NCBI GenBank assembly: GCA_023436225.1
Contig: JAEZKA010000056.1
Location: forward strand, 62,001 to 126,000
Reading direction: 5' to 3'
DNA length: 64,000 nt
DNA from: Bacillota bacterium
GTDB taxonomy: Bacteria > Bacillota > Clostridia > Lachnospirales > Lachnospiraceae
A program made the position numbers and the translations under genes. Shown here in pieces: positions 25,785 to 35,191 of this stretch. The notes below the pieces were generated by a model. It had not been told where the DNA came from, did no database searches, and saw only the letters and a program-made list of their open reading frames with translations. Numbering within the stretch: the stretch's first letter is position 1; the number at the start of each line of letters is the position of its first letter.

Positions 25785-26684
25785 TCAACCATTAATCTCA
25801 TGGAAGGTCTGTTTCAGAAGTTCGTAGATCATCATATACCTCGCACGAAAGAAGCTATCCTTTAACAAAACAAAATTAAATTCACGCTGTTCAGAAAAAC
25901 CAGGTATATTAATAACAGAAAGACTTCCGTCTTTTATTTCCTTTTTCCCTACCACTTCAAACAGAAATGTTATGCCTAGCCCATTCGAAACCATTTTCTT
26001 TATGGCAGCCATATTTCCTATTTCAATCATTTTTTCAAATGCGTTGAGCGAATAGTTGTTTTTCTGTAATATGTTTTCGAAGATTTCACGCGTGCCCGAT
26101 CCTCGCTCTCGCAGAATCAGACGACTTCCTGTAATCTCCTGAAAACCCACTTCCACATTTGCAAATTCCGATTTTGGTGAGCACACGGGAACGAATTTTT
26201 CAAGGCTAAACAGCGTGGCATCATATTCCGATTTATCAAACAGCCCTTCCACAACGATAAAATCCAACTCACCATTGTTCAGCCGTTCAAGAAGAACCTG
26301 AGTATTTGCAACAGACATATGGATTTTCATTTCAGGATACTTTGTAAGCAAGCGGGAGAGAATCTCCGGCATAACATATTCTCCGATTGACAAGGTTGCT
26401 CCAAAGGAAAGCTGTATTGTATCTGCTTGGATTGAACGGATGTTTTCTTTAAAGTGCTTTGAATCTGAAAAAACAGACATGGCAAACTCTTTTAAAAGCT
26501 CTCCTTGTTGTGTAAGTCTTATGTTTCTATTGGCAATATCAAATAGCTTGCAATCATAAAATTCTTCGAGATGTTTAATATGCTGCGATACTGCAGGCTG
26601 GGTAATATGTAAGAGCTCCGCTGCTTTTGTAAAGCTGTTGCAGGAACATAGCGTAAGAAATGTTTGGTGCCTAAAATCAAGCAT
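25785..26684 (-). CDS. LysR-family regulator (YeiE/CysL-like)
   Basis: 299 residues. The N-terminal winged helix-turn-helix (NSFTKAAELLHITQPAVSQHIKHLE, split here as residues 17-36 and 37-41) is followed by the LysR effector-binding domain. The ribosome site is GGAGG. It is divergent from a YeiH-type transporter gene, the arrangement seen for YeiE-YeiH pairs in other bacteria. The 128-base intergenic region has an AAATTATAC-N12-GTATAATTT dyad that may be its binding site. It probably controls the transporter; the co-inducer is unknown. Confidence 0.87.
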   Translation of the reverse strand: MLDFRHQTFLTLCSCNSFTKAAELLHITQPAVSQHIKHLEEFYDCKLFDIANRNIRLTQQGELLKEFAMSVFSDSKHFKENIRSIQADTIQLSFGATLSIGEYVMPEILSRLLTKYPEMKIHMSVANTQVLLERLNNGELDFIVVEGLFDKSEYDATLFSLEKFVPVCSPKSEFANVEVGFQEITGSRLILRERGSGTREIFENILQKNNYSLNAFEKMIEIGNMAAIKKMVSNGLGITFLFEVVGKKEIKDGSLSVINIPGFSEQREFNFVLLKDSFFRARYMMIYELLKQTFHEING

Positions 26685-26708
26685 ATAAAACCTCCATACT
26701 ATAAATTC

Positions 26709-26738
26709 AAATTATACAACTATAAGAAAGTATAATTT
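26709..26738. promoter_or_regulatory. LysR-type operator candidate
   Basis: AAATTATAC (26709-26717) and GTATAATTT (26730-26738) are perfect inverted 9-mers 12 bases apart, between the divergent LysR and YeiH genes. An extended -10 for the transporter (TGC-TACAAT) lies at 26757-26765. Confidence 0.5.
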
Positions 26739-26812
26739 AATTTTATCAAATATGTATGCTACAATCAATACCAGAAAATAGTTCAAATGAAACGAAAGGA
26801 ATGTAGCTTAAA

Positions 26813-27823
26813 ATGAGTCGTATTAGAAAGTACATATTTGGTATCATACTATCTGGGGGGATAGCTGGGATTGCTTATATCATAAGTTGTATTCTCCCTG
26901 CCGGTATTCTTGGAGGAACACTAATTGCATTGATTCTTGGAATGCTGCTCAATCCGCTGGTTTGCCGCTATGAGGTTTTTAATCCCGGAATTAACTGGAC
27001 CTCCAAGAAAATTCTGCGCGCAGGAATTATTATTGCCGGAATCACACTAAGCTTTTCACAGGTAATGAAAGCCGGCAAGTATGCACTGATTCTCATGGCA
27101 TTCACCCTTGTGACCTCCTTTGGGGTGGGATATTTATGTAAGAAAATTTTCAAGATAAACTGGAAGCTAGCTAGCCTACTTTCCGTTAGCACCGCAATTT
27201 GCGGAGGAACTGCTGTTGCAACATTGGGTCCTACCATCCATGCAAAGGACCGGGATATCGCTTATGCAATATCTGCTACTTTTATTTTTGATATCATAAC
27301 CGTAATTGCCTTTCCTTGGATCGGTCGGCTTTTGGGCCTTGGTGATACCGGATATGGACTCTGGATTGGCACTGCGGTTAATGATACTTCCTCGGTTGTT
27401 GCAGCAGGGTATGCATTTTCCGATGCCGCAGGTTCGTTAGCAACAATCGTCAAGCTCACAAGGACACTTTTTATCGTACCGATTGTTCTTATATTTTCGT
27501 GGATATATGCAAAAAAAGAAACACCCTCGCAGGCCGCATCCAAGGTGAGTATACGCAAGATATTCCCCTGGTTTATTCTTGGCTTCCTCGCTGTTGTTGG
27601 TATAAGAAGCACAGGATTTGTACCGGATAATATTGTCTCTGGATTATCATTCCTGTCAAAATTCTTTTTATCGATGGCATTGGCTGCGATCGGACTCAAA
27701 ACAAGCCTTAAAGAAGTAGCGGGCGTTGGTATAAAACCCATGATAGCAGGAGTAATCATCGATACCTCAGTCGTTTTGGTATCTTTATTTGCTCAAGCAG
27801 GGATACTGTACTATATAAAATAA
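26813..27823 (+). CDS. YeiH/UPF0324-family membrane transporter
   Basis: 336 residues with about ten membrane segments. It has the family hallmarks LSVSTAICGGTAVATLGP (about 124-141) and GTAVNDTSSVVAAGYAF (about 187-203). The family is annotated as putative sulfate or sulfonate exporters; experimental support is limited. The gene is divergent from the LysR regulator, consistent with substrate-controlled export. The ribosome site AAAGGA is 12 bases away. A strong terminator directly follows the stop. Confidence 0.88.
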   Translation: MSRIRKYIFGIILSGGIAGIAYIISCILPAGILGGTLIALILGMLLNPLVCRYEVFNPGINWTSKKILRAGIIIAGITLSFSQVMKAGKYALILMAFTLVTSFGVGYLCKKIFKINWKLASLLSVSTAICGGTAVATLGPTIHAKDRDIAYAISATFIFDIITVIAFPWIGRLLGLGDTGYGLWIGTAVNDTSSVVAAGYAFSDAAGSLATIVKLTRTLFIVPIVLIFSWIYAKKETPSQAASKVSIRKIFPWFILGFLAVVGIRSTGFVPDNIVSGLSFLSKFFLSMALAAIGLKTSLKEVAGVGIKPMIAGVIIDTSVVLVSLFAQAGILYYIK

Positions 27824-27824
27824 T

Positions 27825-27873
27825 GAGAAAAGACCTGTGACACACGTATTTGCTGTGTTACAGGTCTTTTCTC
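27825..27873 (+). terminator. Terminator (hairpin family B)
   Basis: GAGAAAAGACCTGTGACACA (27825-27844) pairs with TGTGTTACAGGTCTTTTCTC (27854-27873). It begins one base after the transporter stop. Related hairpins lie at 16851 and 21603. Confidence 0.85.
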
Positions 27874-28122
27874 ATGTAATTATATGAACCATAAAATAAC
27901 TGTTTCCCTAACATACTTAGATCGTTTCTATATGCTCACTATCATAAATCTGATATTAGCTGCTTTTGTTGTTATAACAATTTTCTTAATAAATCTTACA
28001 AAATTCTAAAATTGCTGGATTTTTTTCCTTATTATGGTAAAGTGTATTGAAGCAAATGTAAATATTTAGATACCAGAAATTTGGACTGCTGATTACTATA
28101 ATACCAATTAGGAGGATTAGAA

Positions 28123-29433
28123 ATGAAGAGAAAAATATTAGCTTTATTATTGATACCCGTTATATCCATGATATCCTGCAGCAAGGATACTCCATTAACA
28201 CCACAGCCGACTATGAATGAAGCCGAATATGCAGCTTACGATTACAGTGATCATACCGATCCTAAGGAATACCTCTATAATACTTTGTTGGCAGACACTT
28301 CAAAGATCAAAAATGGTAAGCCGGTAATAGCCCAGAAGGAGGTAAATGCCAATTGGTCCGGCAGAGCTTTTATGGGTTTTGATGTAAAAGATGAAGTATT
28401 TGGTTATGATGTGAGAAGCTGTGATATCTCTGAGGAAGACTTGAGTGTGGTAAAAGATGTGAATGATCTGACTTTTGGTTCTAACACAACCTGGCCAGAA
28501 GTACTACCGGAAGGCTTTGATCCCGAAAAGCTACTGGAGTATAATAAAAATCCCGGGCTGGGGATTCGTGCCTTGCATAAAAAAGGAATTACCGGAAAAG
28601 GGGTAAGCATTGCGATTATCGACCAGGCACTCCTGCTTGATCATGAACAATATGAGGACAATATTAAAACCTATGAGCGAATACACTGCGTTGACGGTAC
28701 CGCACAAATGCATGGCCCCGGTGTCACAAGTATTGCCGTTGGGAAGGATATCGGTGTAGCCCCAAAAGCAAATGTTTACTATATTGCATCAACCTTTGGG
28801 CATTTCTCTGATCAAGGCTATGATTTCGATGCCTCAATCATCGCAGATGCCATCCTCCGGGTACTAGAGATTAACAAAGAGCTTGACAAAGATGATAAAA
28901 TAAGAGTCATCTCTATCTCTAAAGGATATGGCATCCAAGACAAAGGCTATGAGGAACTCCAAGCTGCCATCAAGAAAGCTGACGACGAAAATATCTTTGT
29001 TCTAACAACCACAACCGACGAGTATTATAAGGATTTCAGCCTCTTTGGGATGGACCGGAAATATGAGATGGATCCAGAAGACATTCGTTCTTATGAACCG
29101 GCCTCCTGGGTCGCTGAGGAATTCTATAGCACGCCAGTGCTATATCAGGATTTATTACTTTTCCCAATCGGCTCTAGGACGATTGCAGGTTGTACGAACT
29201 CAGATGATTATGAGCTTTCATATAATGGCGGACTAAGCTGGAGCGTTCCCTGGTGTGCCGGTTTATATGCACTATGCTGTCAGGTAAAACCGGATATCAC
29301 ACCACAGGAATTCATCGAGGCTGCCTATTCCACAGCAGAAACTACCGATATTGAAAATCAAGGTAAGACCTATTCCTTTGGAAAAATTATTAATCCGAAG
29401 GGACTTCTCGAACAAATTCAAAATAATAAATAA
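28123..29433 (+). CDS. Membrane-anchored subtilisin-like (S8) protease, divergent paralogue
   Basis: 436 residues. The lipobox is MISC (Cys19). The S8 domain shows Asp167 (IAIIDQA), His197 (MHGPGVTS) and Ser372 (GGLSWSVPWCAG). As in the paralogue at 9161, NPGLGIRxLHxxGITGKG precedes the Asp strand and no oxyanion AAGNxG is visible (the stretch reads TTTTDE). The N-terminal linker is longer and less Ser/Thr-rich than in the paralogue. The ribosome site is AGGAGG. It is probably monocistronic, ending in a bidirectional terminator. It may act on surface proteins or peptides; the substrate is unknown. Confidence 0.82.
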   Translation: MKRKILALLLIPVISMISCSKDTPLTPQPTMNEAEYAAYDYSDHTDPKEYLYNTLLADTSKIKNGKPVIAQKEVNANWSGRAFMGFDVKDEVFGYDVRSCDISEEDLSVVKDVNDLTFGSNTTWPEVLPEGFDPEKLLEYNKNPGLGIRALHKKGITGKGVSIAIIDQALLLDHEQYEDNIKTYERIHCVDGTAQMHGPGVTSIAVGKDIGVAPKANVYYIASTFGHFSDQGYDFDASIIADAILRVLEINKELDKDDKIRVISISKGYGIQDKGYEELQAAIKKADDENIFVLTTTTDEYYKDFSLFGMDRKYEMDPEDIRSYEPASWVAEEFYSTPVLYQDLLLFPIGSRTIAGCTNSDDYELSYNGGLSWSVPWCAGLYALCCQVKPDITPQEFIEAAYSTAETTDIENQGKTYSFGKIINPKGLLEQIQNNK

Positions 29434-29493
29434 AGAAAGCATTTTCTACAAAGAAGAGAAGCGTGTACTTATTGAATACACACGCACGATAAC

Positions 29494-29527
29494 AATAGGG
29501 CACACGAGAAATATCGTGTGCCCTATT
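29494..29527. terminator. Bidirectional terminator between convergent genes
   Basis: AATAGGGCACACGA (29494-29507) pairs perfectly with TCGTGTGCCCTATT (29514-29527). It sits between the S8 gene and the ABC permease gene. A second, shorter GCGTGT/ACACGC stem lies just upstream (29461-29485). Confidence 0.75.
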
Positions 29528-29539
29528 ATGATGGCCTAT

Positions 29540-32500
29540 TTACTCAACACTCTTTAATGCTTCCACCATGTTAATTCTCCTTAGAGTCTTATTGGTGATT
29601 TTATTTACTAATAACGTAAAAACCAACGTGAGTATTGCTGCAGCAAGATAAGCCGCAGCAGATACACGCACCTTGAAAGCAATATCTGCAATGCTGACAT
29701 TAGCCAGAATTGCGTAGGTGATGCCGTAACCGGCGGGCAATCCTAATATAATACCAATCAAGGTCAGAATAAGGGTTTCCTTATTTACATAGGAATTAAC
29801 CTCTTGGGGTCTGAAACCCAGTACCTTTATCGTGGCCAGCTCTCGTTCCCGCTCGCTGACATTGATATTAGCTAGGGTAAACAATACCGTCAATGCCAAT
29901 ACAGCAGACATACCAATCAATAGATAGACTATCATATCGATGATCTTCTTTACCTCTCCAAAGGTATCGATCGTATCCTGGCTACTGCTGACAGAGAGGA
30001 TCCTATGATCCTCACGAAGACTATCCAGCCATTCCTCTCCCCTCTTAGGCTCTGTTAGGTTTAATAGTAAAGAGGTTCCTGCATAGTCTCCAAAAGCTGC
30101 TTGATAACAGCTTTCACTAAGATATACAAAATTACCGGCATTGTTCGCTGTTATGAAAGCTACCGGAAAGTCATACTCCAGATTATCTTCATTTTGCAGT
30201 GAGACAGTGTCCCCCTTTTTCAATCTTAACTGTTTTGCAGCATTTTGTGTAACTACGATGCCTTCTGACGGAAGTGTCATTTTGTTATTTGTTTTAATAT
30301 CCCTTAGGTGGACATAAGAATCAAAGTCCGCATTGTCCGGAATTACCATTACGGTGATATCTAAGTTATCATCGCTGCTGGCCAGTGCTAATGTGGTTAT
30401 CTGCAATGGCAGCATTTCCTTAGCCATTTCCGATTCTTTTAATTCATCCGTAAGCTGATCCATCTCTTCGGTGCTCAGGTTATCGGTTACCACGATTGCA
30501 TCATAAACCGTTACATGACCATATTGATCCGACATTACACCGCCTACCGTATCCCGGACACCAAATCCCAAAACGATAAGCATCGTGCAGCCTATGATAC
30601 CTACAATGGTCATAATTGCACGCTTTTTATACCGAAACAAATTACGGCAGGTTACTTTATTAAGGAATTTAAGACGTTTCCATATGAAAGATAGGCGCTC
30701 CAGCAAAATTCTGCTTCCTTCCTTAGGCGCTTTCGGTCGCATTAGCTCTGCCGGACGTTTGTGTAGCATTTCAGCACAGGCAAAAATCGTTGCCCCCATA
30801 ATCCCTAGGAGAAACATTCCAAAGCCTCCCAGTCCATAGACGGGATAGAAGGAATATTGAAAGGTTGGTAGTACATACATGGTCTGCACAATAATCCATA
30901 TAACCTTGGGAAGGACATAAAATCCAATTCCAATCCCAAGGATACCCCCAGTTACACATGCTAATATTGCATATAGAATATATTTCATACTGATAAGAAG
31001 TTTTGTGTATCCAATTGACTTATAGGTGCCGATTAAGGTACGATCCTCTTCTACCATTCGAGTCATGGTTGTCAGGCTGACAAGGATTGCAACTAAAAAG
31101 AAAATAATCGGGAAAGCCTGTGTAACCGCTTGAATAAAGCTAATATCATTGTTAATTCCATCAAAGCTGTCATTCTCACTACGATCCCAGACATACCATT
31201 TAGCCATACTGATCCTCGCAATATCCTCCTTGGCATCACTTAGCTTTTGTTTTGCTGTTGCAATCGAAGCCTCATACTCTGATTTATTACGATCCAGCTC
31301 CTCCTGTCCCTCCGTGAGGTCAGCTGCAGCATCCCTAAGCTCCTGTCTGCCCTCCTCAAGCTTTTGCATTCCCTCCGTAAGCTCGGCCTGCTTATCAGCG
31401 AATTGACTTTCCGCTTCCTCCCTGTTCTTATCAAGCTCCTTCTGTCCGCTAAGCAGCTTTCTTTTCCCATCTTCCATTTTCCCTCGAGCATCCGATATCT
31501 GCTTCATTGCATCGGATTTTTGTGCTGCCAGCGCTGCTGCATTTTCATCCAGCATGTTCTGACTATACCTCAAAGTACCATAGGTAACTGCAAGGGTAGA
31601 AAAGTTCTTCGTCTGTTCTTCGCTCAGAGGATATCCGCCGGAAGCAAAGCACACTGCAAGCGCCTGGGTATCTGATTGTAATTGTACCATTGCTGCGTTA
31701 TAGCTATCTGTTAACTCCCCAGTTGGTGTATCGCCCTGTTTGACAGCCAATAGATAAGGAGCAGCGCTGACTCCGTCCAATATCATATCCGCCCATATCT
31801 TTTTCGCAGTATCGCTTCTCCAAATATTCTGTGCTTCTATTGAAAGACCCGCAACAGCTTCGGCCAGCTGCGCTTCGGCCTCTGATTTTTTTTCCTTCCA
31901 GTCTTTCTGGCTGTTGTTAAGCTGCAGTTCAAAGGCAGCGAACTTTTCTAATGTGTCTGCTTCCTGAAGCTTCAGCTGCTCTTCACCGGCTTCTAGTTCT
32001 TCCGAATTGGCATCAATCTCCTTTTGAGCTGCATCGAGCTTATCCTTCGTCGATTTCTTTGCATCATTTAAAGCCTGTTGTCCATCCACCAGCATTACTT
32101 GATTGACCTGCAGCTCTGCCATACCATCTTTATAGCTTTTCCAACCATCATCAATTTTTGCTTGAGCATCTGTAAATTCCTGCTCTGCCTCAGTCATTTT
32201 ATCCGATAACTCCTGCTCTGCCTCAGAAAGCTTCAACCCGGCATCGCCCATAACCTTCTCATATCTGGCTTGCTCCCGCTCATTCTGTATCGTATCCTCG
32301 ATTAATGCTATCCTGTCTTCCACAAACATCTCGTACTCTGTGGAATAGCAATCCATATCTCTTGCACCGTCCAGTGTAAGATAGATTGCTGTGTAAACAT
32401 CACTCTTAATGCAGTCCTTTGTAACGTACATCATATAGTCCGTACTACTTGATGACATGGATATCGCTGCAATACTTCCCTCTGTATTAGAAACGTTCAA

Positions 32501-33058
32501 AGGGCTGAGAATAATTGCGGTAATTTCATACTTCGTCACTACTAATGCGGGTGCTGATGAGGTATCTTCTGTGTCATCCTCATCGGCGCTTGCTTCTTCT
32601 AAGGTGATGGTATCTCCTATCTGCAAACCGGTATCGTTGATAAATTTTGAGGTTACGGCAATTTGTCCTGATTTAGTGGGACGTATACCCTCAAGCACAT
32701 AAGGCTCGTTCATACCGCCAGCATCCAGTGTGGTCACGTTTGCTAAAAGTTGATTTCCATCCTTAAGCGTCGTTAAGACATCCAAGCTGCAATTGCCAAA
32801 CACAGAATTCACCTTTTCGATACTAGATAACGCAAACAGGTCTTCCTCCTCTAGTCCAAGGGTTGATACAATTTTGATATCGTAAGTGTTTTGATTATCA
32901 TAGAAAAGATCTGCAGAATCAAATACATCCATACACCCCACTGCAAATCCGGTAAATACACCTGTACCAAGAGCTATCATCACAGCAATCGCAACAAACC
33001 TGGATAAATTATTTCTTATCGTTTGAAAAATATCTTTATAGAATGCTCTTTTTCTCAT
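29540..33058 (-). CDS. FtsX-type ABC transporter permease with large coiled-coil insertion
   Basis: 1172 residues from the ATG at 33058, four bases after the ATPase stop; the longer frame from 33100 would overlap that gene. One N-terminal membrane segment (about 12-35) is followed by a MacB-like extracellular part, then a long Glu/Lys/Gln/Ala-rich coiled coil (about 265-640). Next come three membrane segments with FtsX features, a second extracellular domain (about 870-1030) and a final set of three to four segments. This is the two-module layout of large Firmicute FtsX permeases. They usually move lipids or peptides, or signal across the envelope. It works with the ATPase encoded just upstream. 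Confidence 0.88.
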   Translation of the reverse strand: MRKRAFYKDIFQTIRNNLSRFVAIAVMIALGTGVFTGFAVGCMDVFDSADLFYDNQNTYDIKIVSTLGLEEEDLFALSSIEKVNSVFGNCSLDVLTTLKDGNQLLANVTTLDAGGMNEPYVLEGIRPTKSGQIAVTSKFINDTGLQIGDTITLEEASADEDDTEDTSSAPALVVTKYEITAIILSPLNVSNTEGSIAAISMSSSSTDYMMYVTKDCIKSDVYTAIYLTLDGARDMDCYSTEYEMFVEDRIALIEDTIQNEREQARYEKVMGDAGLKLSEAEQELSDKMTEAEQEFTDAQAKIDDGWKSYKDGMAELQVNQVMLVDGQQALNDAKKSTKDKLDAAQKEIDANSEELEAGEEQLKLQEADTLEKFAAFELQLNNSQKDWKEKKSEAEAQLAEAVAGLSIEAQNIWRSDTAKKIWADMILDGVSAAPYLLAVKQGDTPTGELTDSYNAAMVQLQSDTQALAVCFASGGYPLSEEQTKNFSTLAVTYGTLRYSQNMLDENAAALAAQKSDAMKQISDARGKMEDGKRKLLSGQKELDKNREEAESQFADKQAELTEGMQKLEEGRQELRDAAADLTEGQEELDRNKSEYEASIATAKQKLSDAKEDIARISMAKWYVWDRSENDSFDGINNDISFIQAVTQAFPIIFFLVAILVSLTTMTRMVEEDRTLIGTYKSIGYTKLLISMKYILYAILACVTGGILGIGIGFYVLPKVIWIIVQTMYVLPTFQYSFYPVYGLGGFGMFLLGIMGATIFACAEMLHKRPAELMRPKAPKEGSRILLERLSFIWKRLKFLNKVTCRNLFRYKKRAIMTIVGIIGCTMLIVLGFGVRDTVGGVMSDQYGHVTVYDAIVVTDNLSTEEMDQLTDELKESEMAKEMLPLQITTLALASSDDNLDITVMVIPDNADFDSYVHLRDIKTNNKMTLPSEGIVVTQNAAKQLRLKKGDTVSLQNEDNLEYDFPVAFITANNAGNFVYLSESCYQAAFGDYAGTSLLLNLTEPKRGEEWLDSLREDHRILSVSSSQDTIDTFGEVKKIIDMIVYLLIGMSAVLALTVLFTLANINVSERERELATIKVLGFRPQEVNSYVNKETLILTLIGIILGLPAGYGITYAILANVSIADIAFKVRVSAAAYLAAAILTLVFTLLVNKITNKTLRRINMVEALKSVE

Positions 33059-33062
33059 CTCG

Positions 33063-33764
33063 TCACCATTCAATTTCTGAAATGCGTTTCGGATCAGCAT
33101 TGATCGTCACATCCACCACTTTGCCACTTTTAAACCTGAGTACTTTATCAGCCATTGGTGCTATTGCACTATTGTGAGTGATAATAATAACGGTAATACC
33201 TTCCTTACGGCAGGTATCCTGTAAGATTTGTAGAATCTGCTTACCTGTCACATAATCCAGTGCTCCCGTTGGTTCATCACAGAGTAGCAGCTTGGGTTTT
33301 TTCGCAACGGCACGGGCAATGGAGACCCGCTGCTGTTCCCCACCGGATAACTGAGCCGGAAAATTATTTTTCCGTTCACCCAGACCTACCTTGTCCAAGG
33401 TTTCGGATGCATCTAGGCTGTTTGTGCAGATTTGAGCTGCCAATTCCACGTTTTCCAGTGCCGTCAGATTAGGCACCAGATTGTAAAACTGAAATACAAA
33501 TCCTACATCATTTCTTCGGTATTGGCATAACTGCTCCTCGTTCCAGTGTGTAATATCATTGCCATCAAATAACACTTTGCCTCTTGTAACATTATCCATA
33601 CCGCCCAGTACATTGAGTGCCGTTGTTTTTCCTGCTCCGGAAGAACCAAGTATGACAGCCAGCTCTCCCTTCTCAATCGAAAAATCTGCTCCATTTAAAG
33701 CTCGCACTAGATTATCACCTGAGCCGTATTCTTTATATACATTTTCAAACGAGATAAATGCCAT
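33063..33764 (-). CDS. ABC transporter ATP-binding protein (MacB/LolD type)
   Basis: 233 residues from the ATG at 33764, which has GGAGG upstream; the longer frame from 33794 lacks one. Walker A is LGSSGAGKTT, the Q-loop is VFQFYNLVPNLTA, the signature is LSGGEQQRVSIARA, and Walker B is LLLCDEPTGALD, followed by the H-loop ITHN. It powers the giant FtsX permease encoded by the next gene. A promoter at 33855-33883 with two AATCCGGAT sites upstream suggests activator control. Confidence 0.94.
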   Translation of the reverse strand: MAFISFENVYKEYGSGDNLVRALNGADFSIEKGELAVILGSSGAGKTTALNVLGGMDNVTRGKVLFDGNDITHWNEEQLCQYRRNDVGFVFQFYNLVPNLTALENVELAAQICTNSLDASETLDKVGLGERKNNFPAQLSGGEQQRVSIARAVAKKPKLLLCDEPTGALDYVTGKQILQILQDTCRKEGITVIIITHNSAIAPMADKVLRFKSGKVVDVTINADPKRISEIEW

Positions 33765-33854
33765 TGTCTTCCTCCAAATAAATCTGACTTTCATATTCTA
33801 TTTCAGAAGGCTCCCTAGTAGCCCAAATATGTTATTTTAAAACTAATCGATATT

Positions 33855-33883
33855 ATTTTACGTTTAATTACGCCAATTATCAA
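33855..33883 (-). promoter_or_regulatory. Promoter of the ABC ATPase-permease operon
   Basis: On the minus strand TTGATA (33883-33878), a 17-base spacer and TAAAAT (33860-33855). Ten bases upstream of the -35 is the palindrome AATCCGGATT (33893-33902); a second AATCCGGAT lies at 33929-33937. Confidence 0.65.
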
Positions 33884-33892
33884 GTTCATTTC

Positions 33893-33937
33893 AATCCGGA
33901 TTACAAATTGGACCTTATGAAGAACGATAATCCGGAT
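33893..33937. promoter_or_regulatory. Paired AATCCGGAT sites upstream of the ABC promoter
   Basis: AATCCGGATT at 33893-33902 is a perfect palindrome. AATCCGGAT recurs at 33929-33937, 36 bases on. Their place just upstream of a -35 fits activator binding. The nearby two-component system is one candidate regulator; this is inference. Confidence 0.5.
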
Positions 33938-34004
33938 CCCCAACTTCAAAAGACTTCTAGATTACAACAACTATTATTATAAATATATATAAACGAACAA
34001 CAAA
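33938..34004. other. Remainder of the intergenic region 33765-34086
   Basis: AT-rich and non-coding. The 322-base gap holds the promoter and sites above and the terminator at 34005. Confidence 0.4.
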
Positions 34005-34041
34005 AAGAAAGTGTACTCTTCCTCACAGGGTACACTTTCTT
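34005..34041 (-). terminator. Terminator of the HrtBA-like/two-component operon
   Basis: AAGAAAGTGTAC (34005-34016) pairs with GTACACTTTCTT (34030-34041). It lies 46 bases past the kinase stop on the minus strand and is followed there by TTTTTG. Confidence 0.75.
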
Positions 34042-34086
34042 ATCATAGACTATTCACTAGTAGGCATAAAGGAAGACAGAACCTTC

Positions 34087-35172
34087 TTATGACCTGGGTT
34101 TTATAGGCAGTATCACCGTCATAGTTGTTCCTATCCCTACCTCACTTTCACATAAAATAGTTCCATATAGCAATTCAATAATCCTCTTTACTATGGAAAG
34201 ACCTAACCCACTGCCTTGCTTTCTATGTGATTCATCACACTGATAGAATTTATCATATATTTTACTTAACTTTTCTTTCGATATCCCTATGCCTTCGTCC
34301 TTAATGGAAAACCTAAGCGAATTGTTCTCAACCTTAGTCGTAATCCAGATCCTACTTTGTTGATCTGAATATTTAATGGCATTATCGATTAGATTAGTCC
34401 ATAATTGAAAGAGCAAGTCATAATCACTTACAATACTGCATTTTTCAAGTTGAAGCTCATAATGGATATCCTTATCGGGCCACTTTTCTCCCAAGAGGAT
34501 AATACAACGTCGAATTTGTTCATCTACTTTTACTTCCTGACTCAAGTCCACTATATTCTGATGATCTAGTCTGGACATATGAAGCATATTTTCACTCATA
34601 CGAGAAAGTCTTTGTGATTCCTGATAGATATAGGAAAGGTATTCCTTTTGCTCCACTTCACTAAGACCTCCGTCCAGCAGCATCTCCGAGAAGCCTGTAA
34701 TCGCTGCCACCGGTGTCTTGATTTCATGAGACACATTGCTCATAAAATCCTTTCTCATATAATCCATACCGTTTAATTCGCGTGTCATTTTGTTGAAATT
34801 ATCTGCCATAACGGCAATTTCATCGGGATATAACTCATTCATCTTTTTTCTATGATTATGATCAAATGATAATTGTACTGTAAAGTCACCATCCGCTACC
34901 CTTTGAACCCCTTCGCTAATTTTAACGATAGGGTTCGTTACATAAGAGGCTGAATGCCAAAGTGCAACACCACCTAAAATCATGGTTATGGCACAAGTAA
35001 TAAGACACATTAATAAGGCAATTGCGCTCGTTATTGGACCATTATAGAAGTAAGAAAATCCCGTAAATACGATGAAATATGCAACACAACAGGAAGCACA
35101 AAGGATGATAATGGATGCCAGTGCCAGCTTAAAACGTAAGGATATTCTGTTCTTTCTAAACCTCTTTGCCAT
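34087..35172 (-). CDS. Sensor histidine kinase, intramembrane-sensing type
   Basis: 361 residues. Two membrane segments (about 15-38 and 47-71) are separated by a loop of only about 8-10 residues, so there is no real extracellular sensor. A HAMP domain follows (about 72-130), then HisKA with His149 (SNVSHEIKTPVAA) and the ATPase domain (NLIDNAIKYS, DEGIGISKEK, GSGLGLSIVK). It is the last gene of a permease-ATPase-regulator-kinase operon. Its partner genes resemble HrtBA and HssR, but HssS of staphylococci has a large extracellular domain that is missing here. The signal may arrive through the transporter or the membrane. Confidence 0.9.
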   Translation of the reverse strand: MAKRFRKNRISLRFKLALASIIILCASCCVAYFIVFTGFSYFYNGPITSAIALLMCLITCAITMILGGVALWHSASYVTNPIVKISEGVQRVADGDFTVQLSFDHNHRKKMNELYPDEIAVMADNFNKMTRELNGMDYMRKDFMSNVSHEIKTPVAAITGFSEMLLDGGLSEVEQKEYLSYIYQESQRLSRMSENMLHMSRLDHQNIVDLSQEVKVDEQIRRCIILLGEKWPDKDIHYELQLEKCSIVSDYDLLFQLWTNLIDNAIKYSDQQSRIWITTKVENNSLRFSIKDEGIGISKEKLSKIYDKFYQCDESHRKQGSGLGLSIVKRIIELLYGTILCESEVGIGTTMTVILPIKPRS

Positions 35173-35191
35173 TGGACCGATAAGCCTTTCT

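Noticed and set aside
27262..27759. 165-codon minus-strand frame over the YeiH-type gene
   Set aside because: It is an antisense shadow of an intact membrane transporter and resembles no protein.
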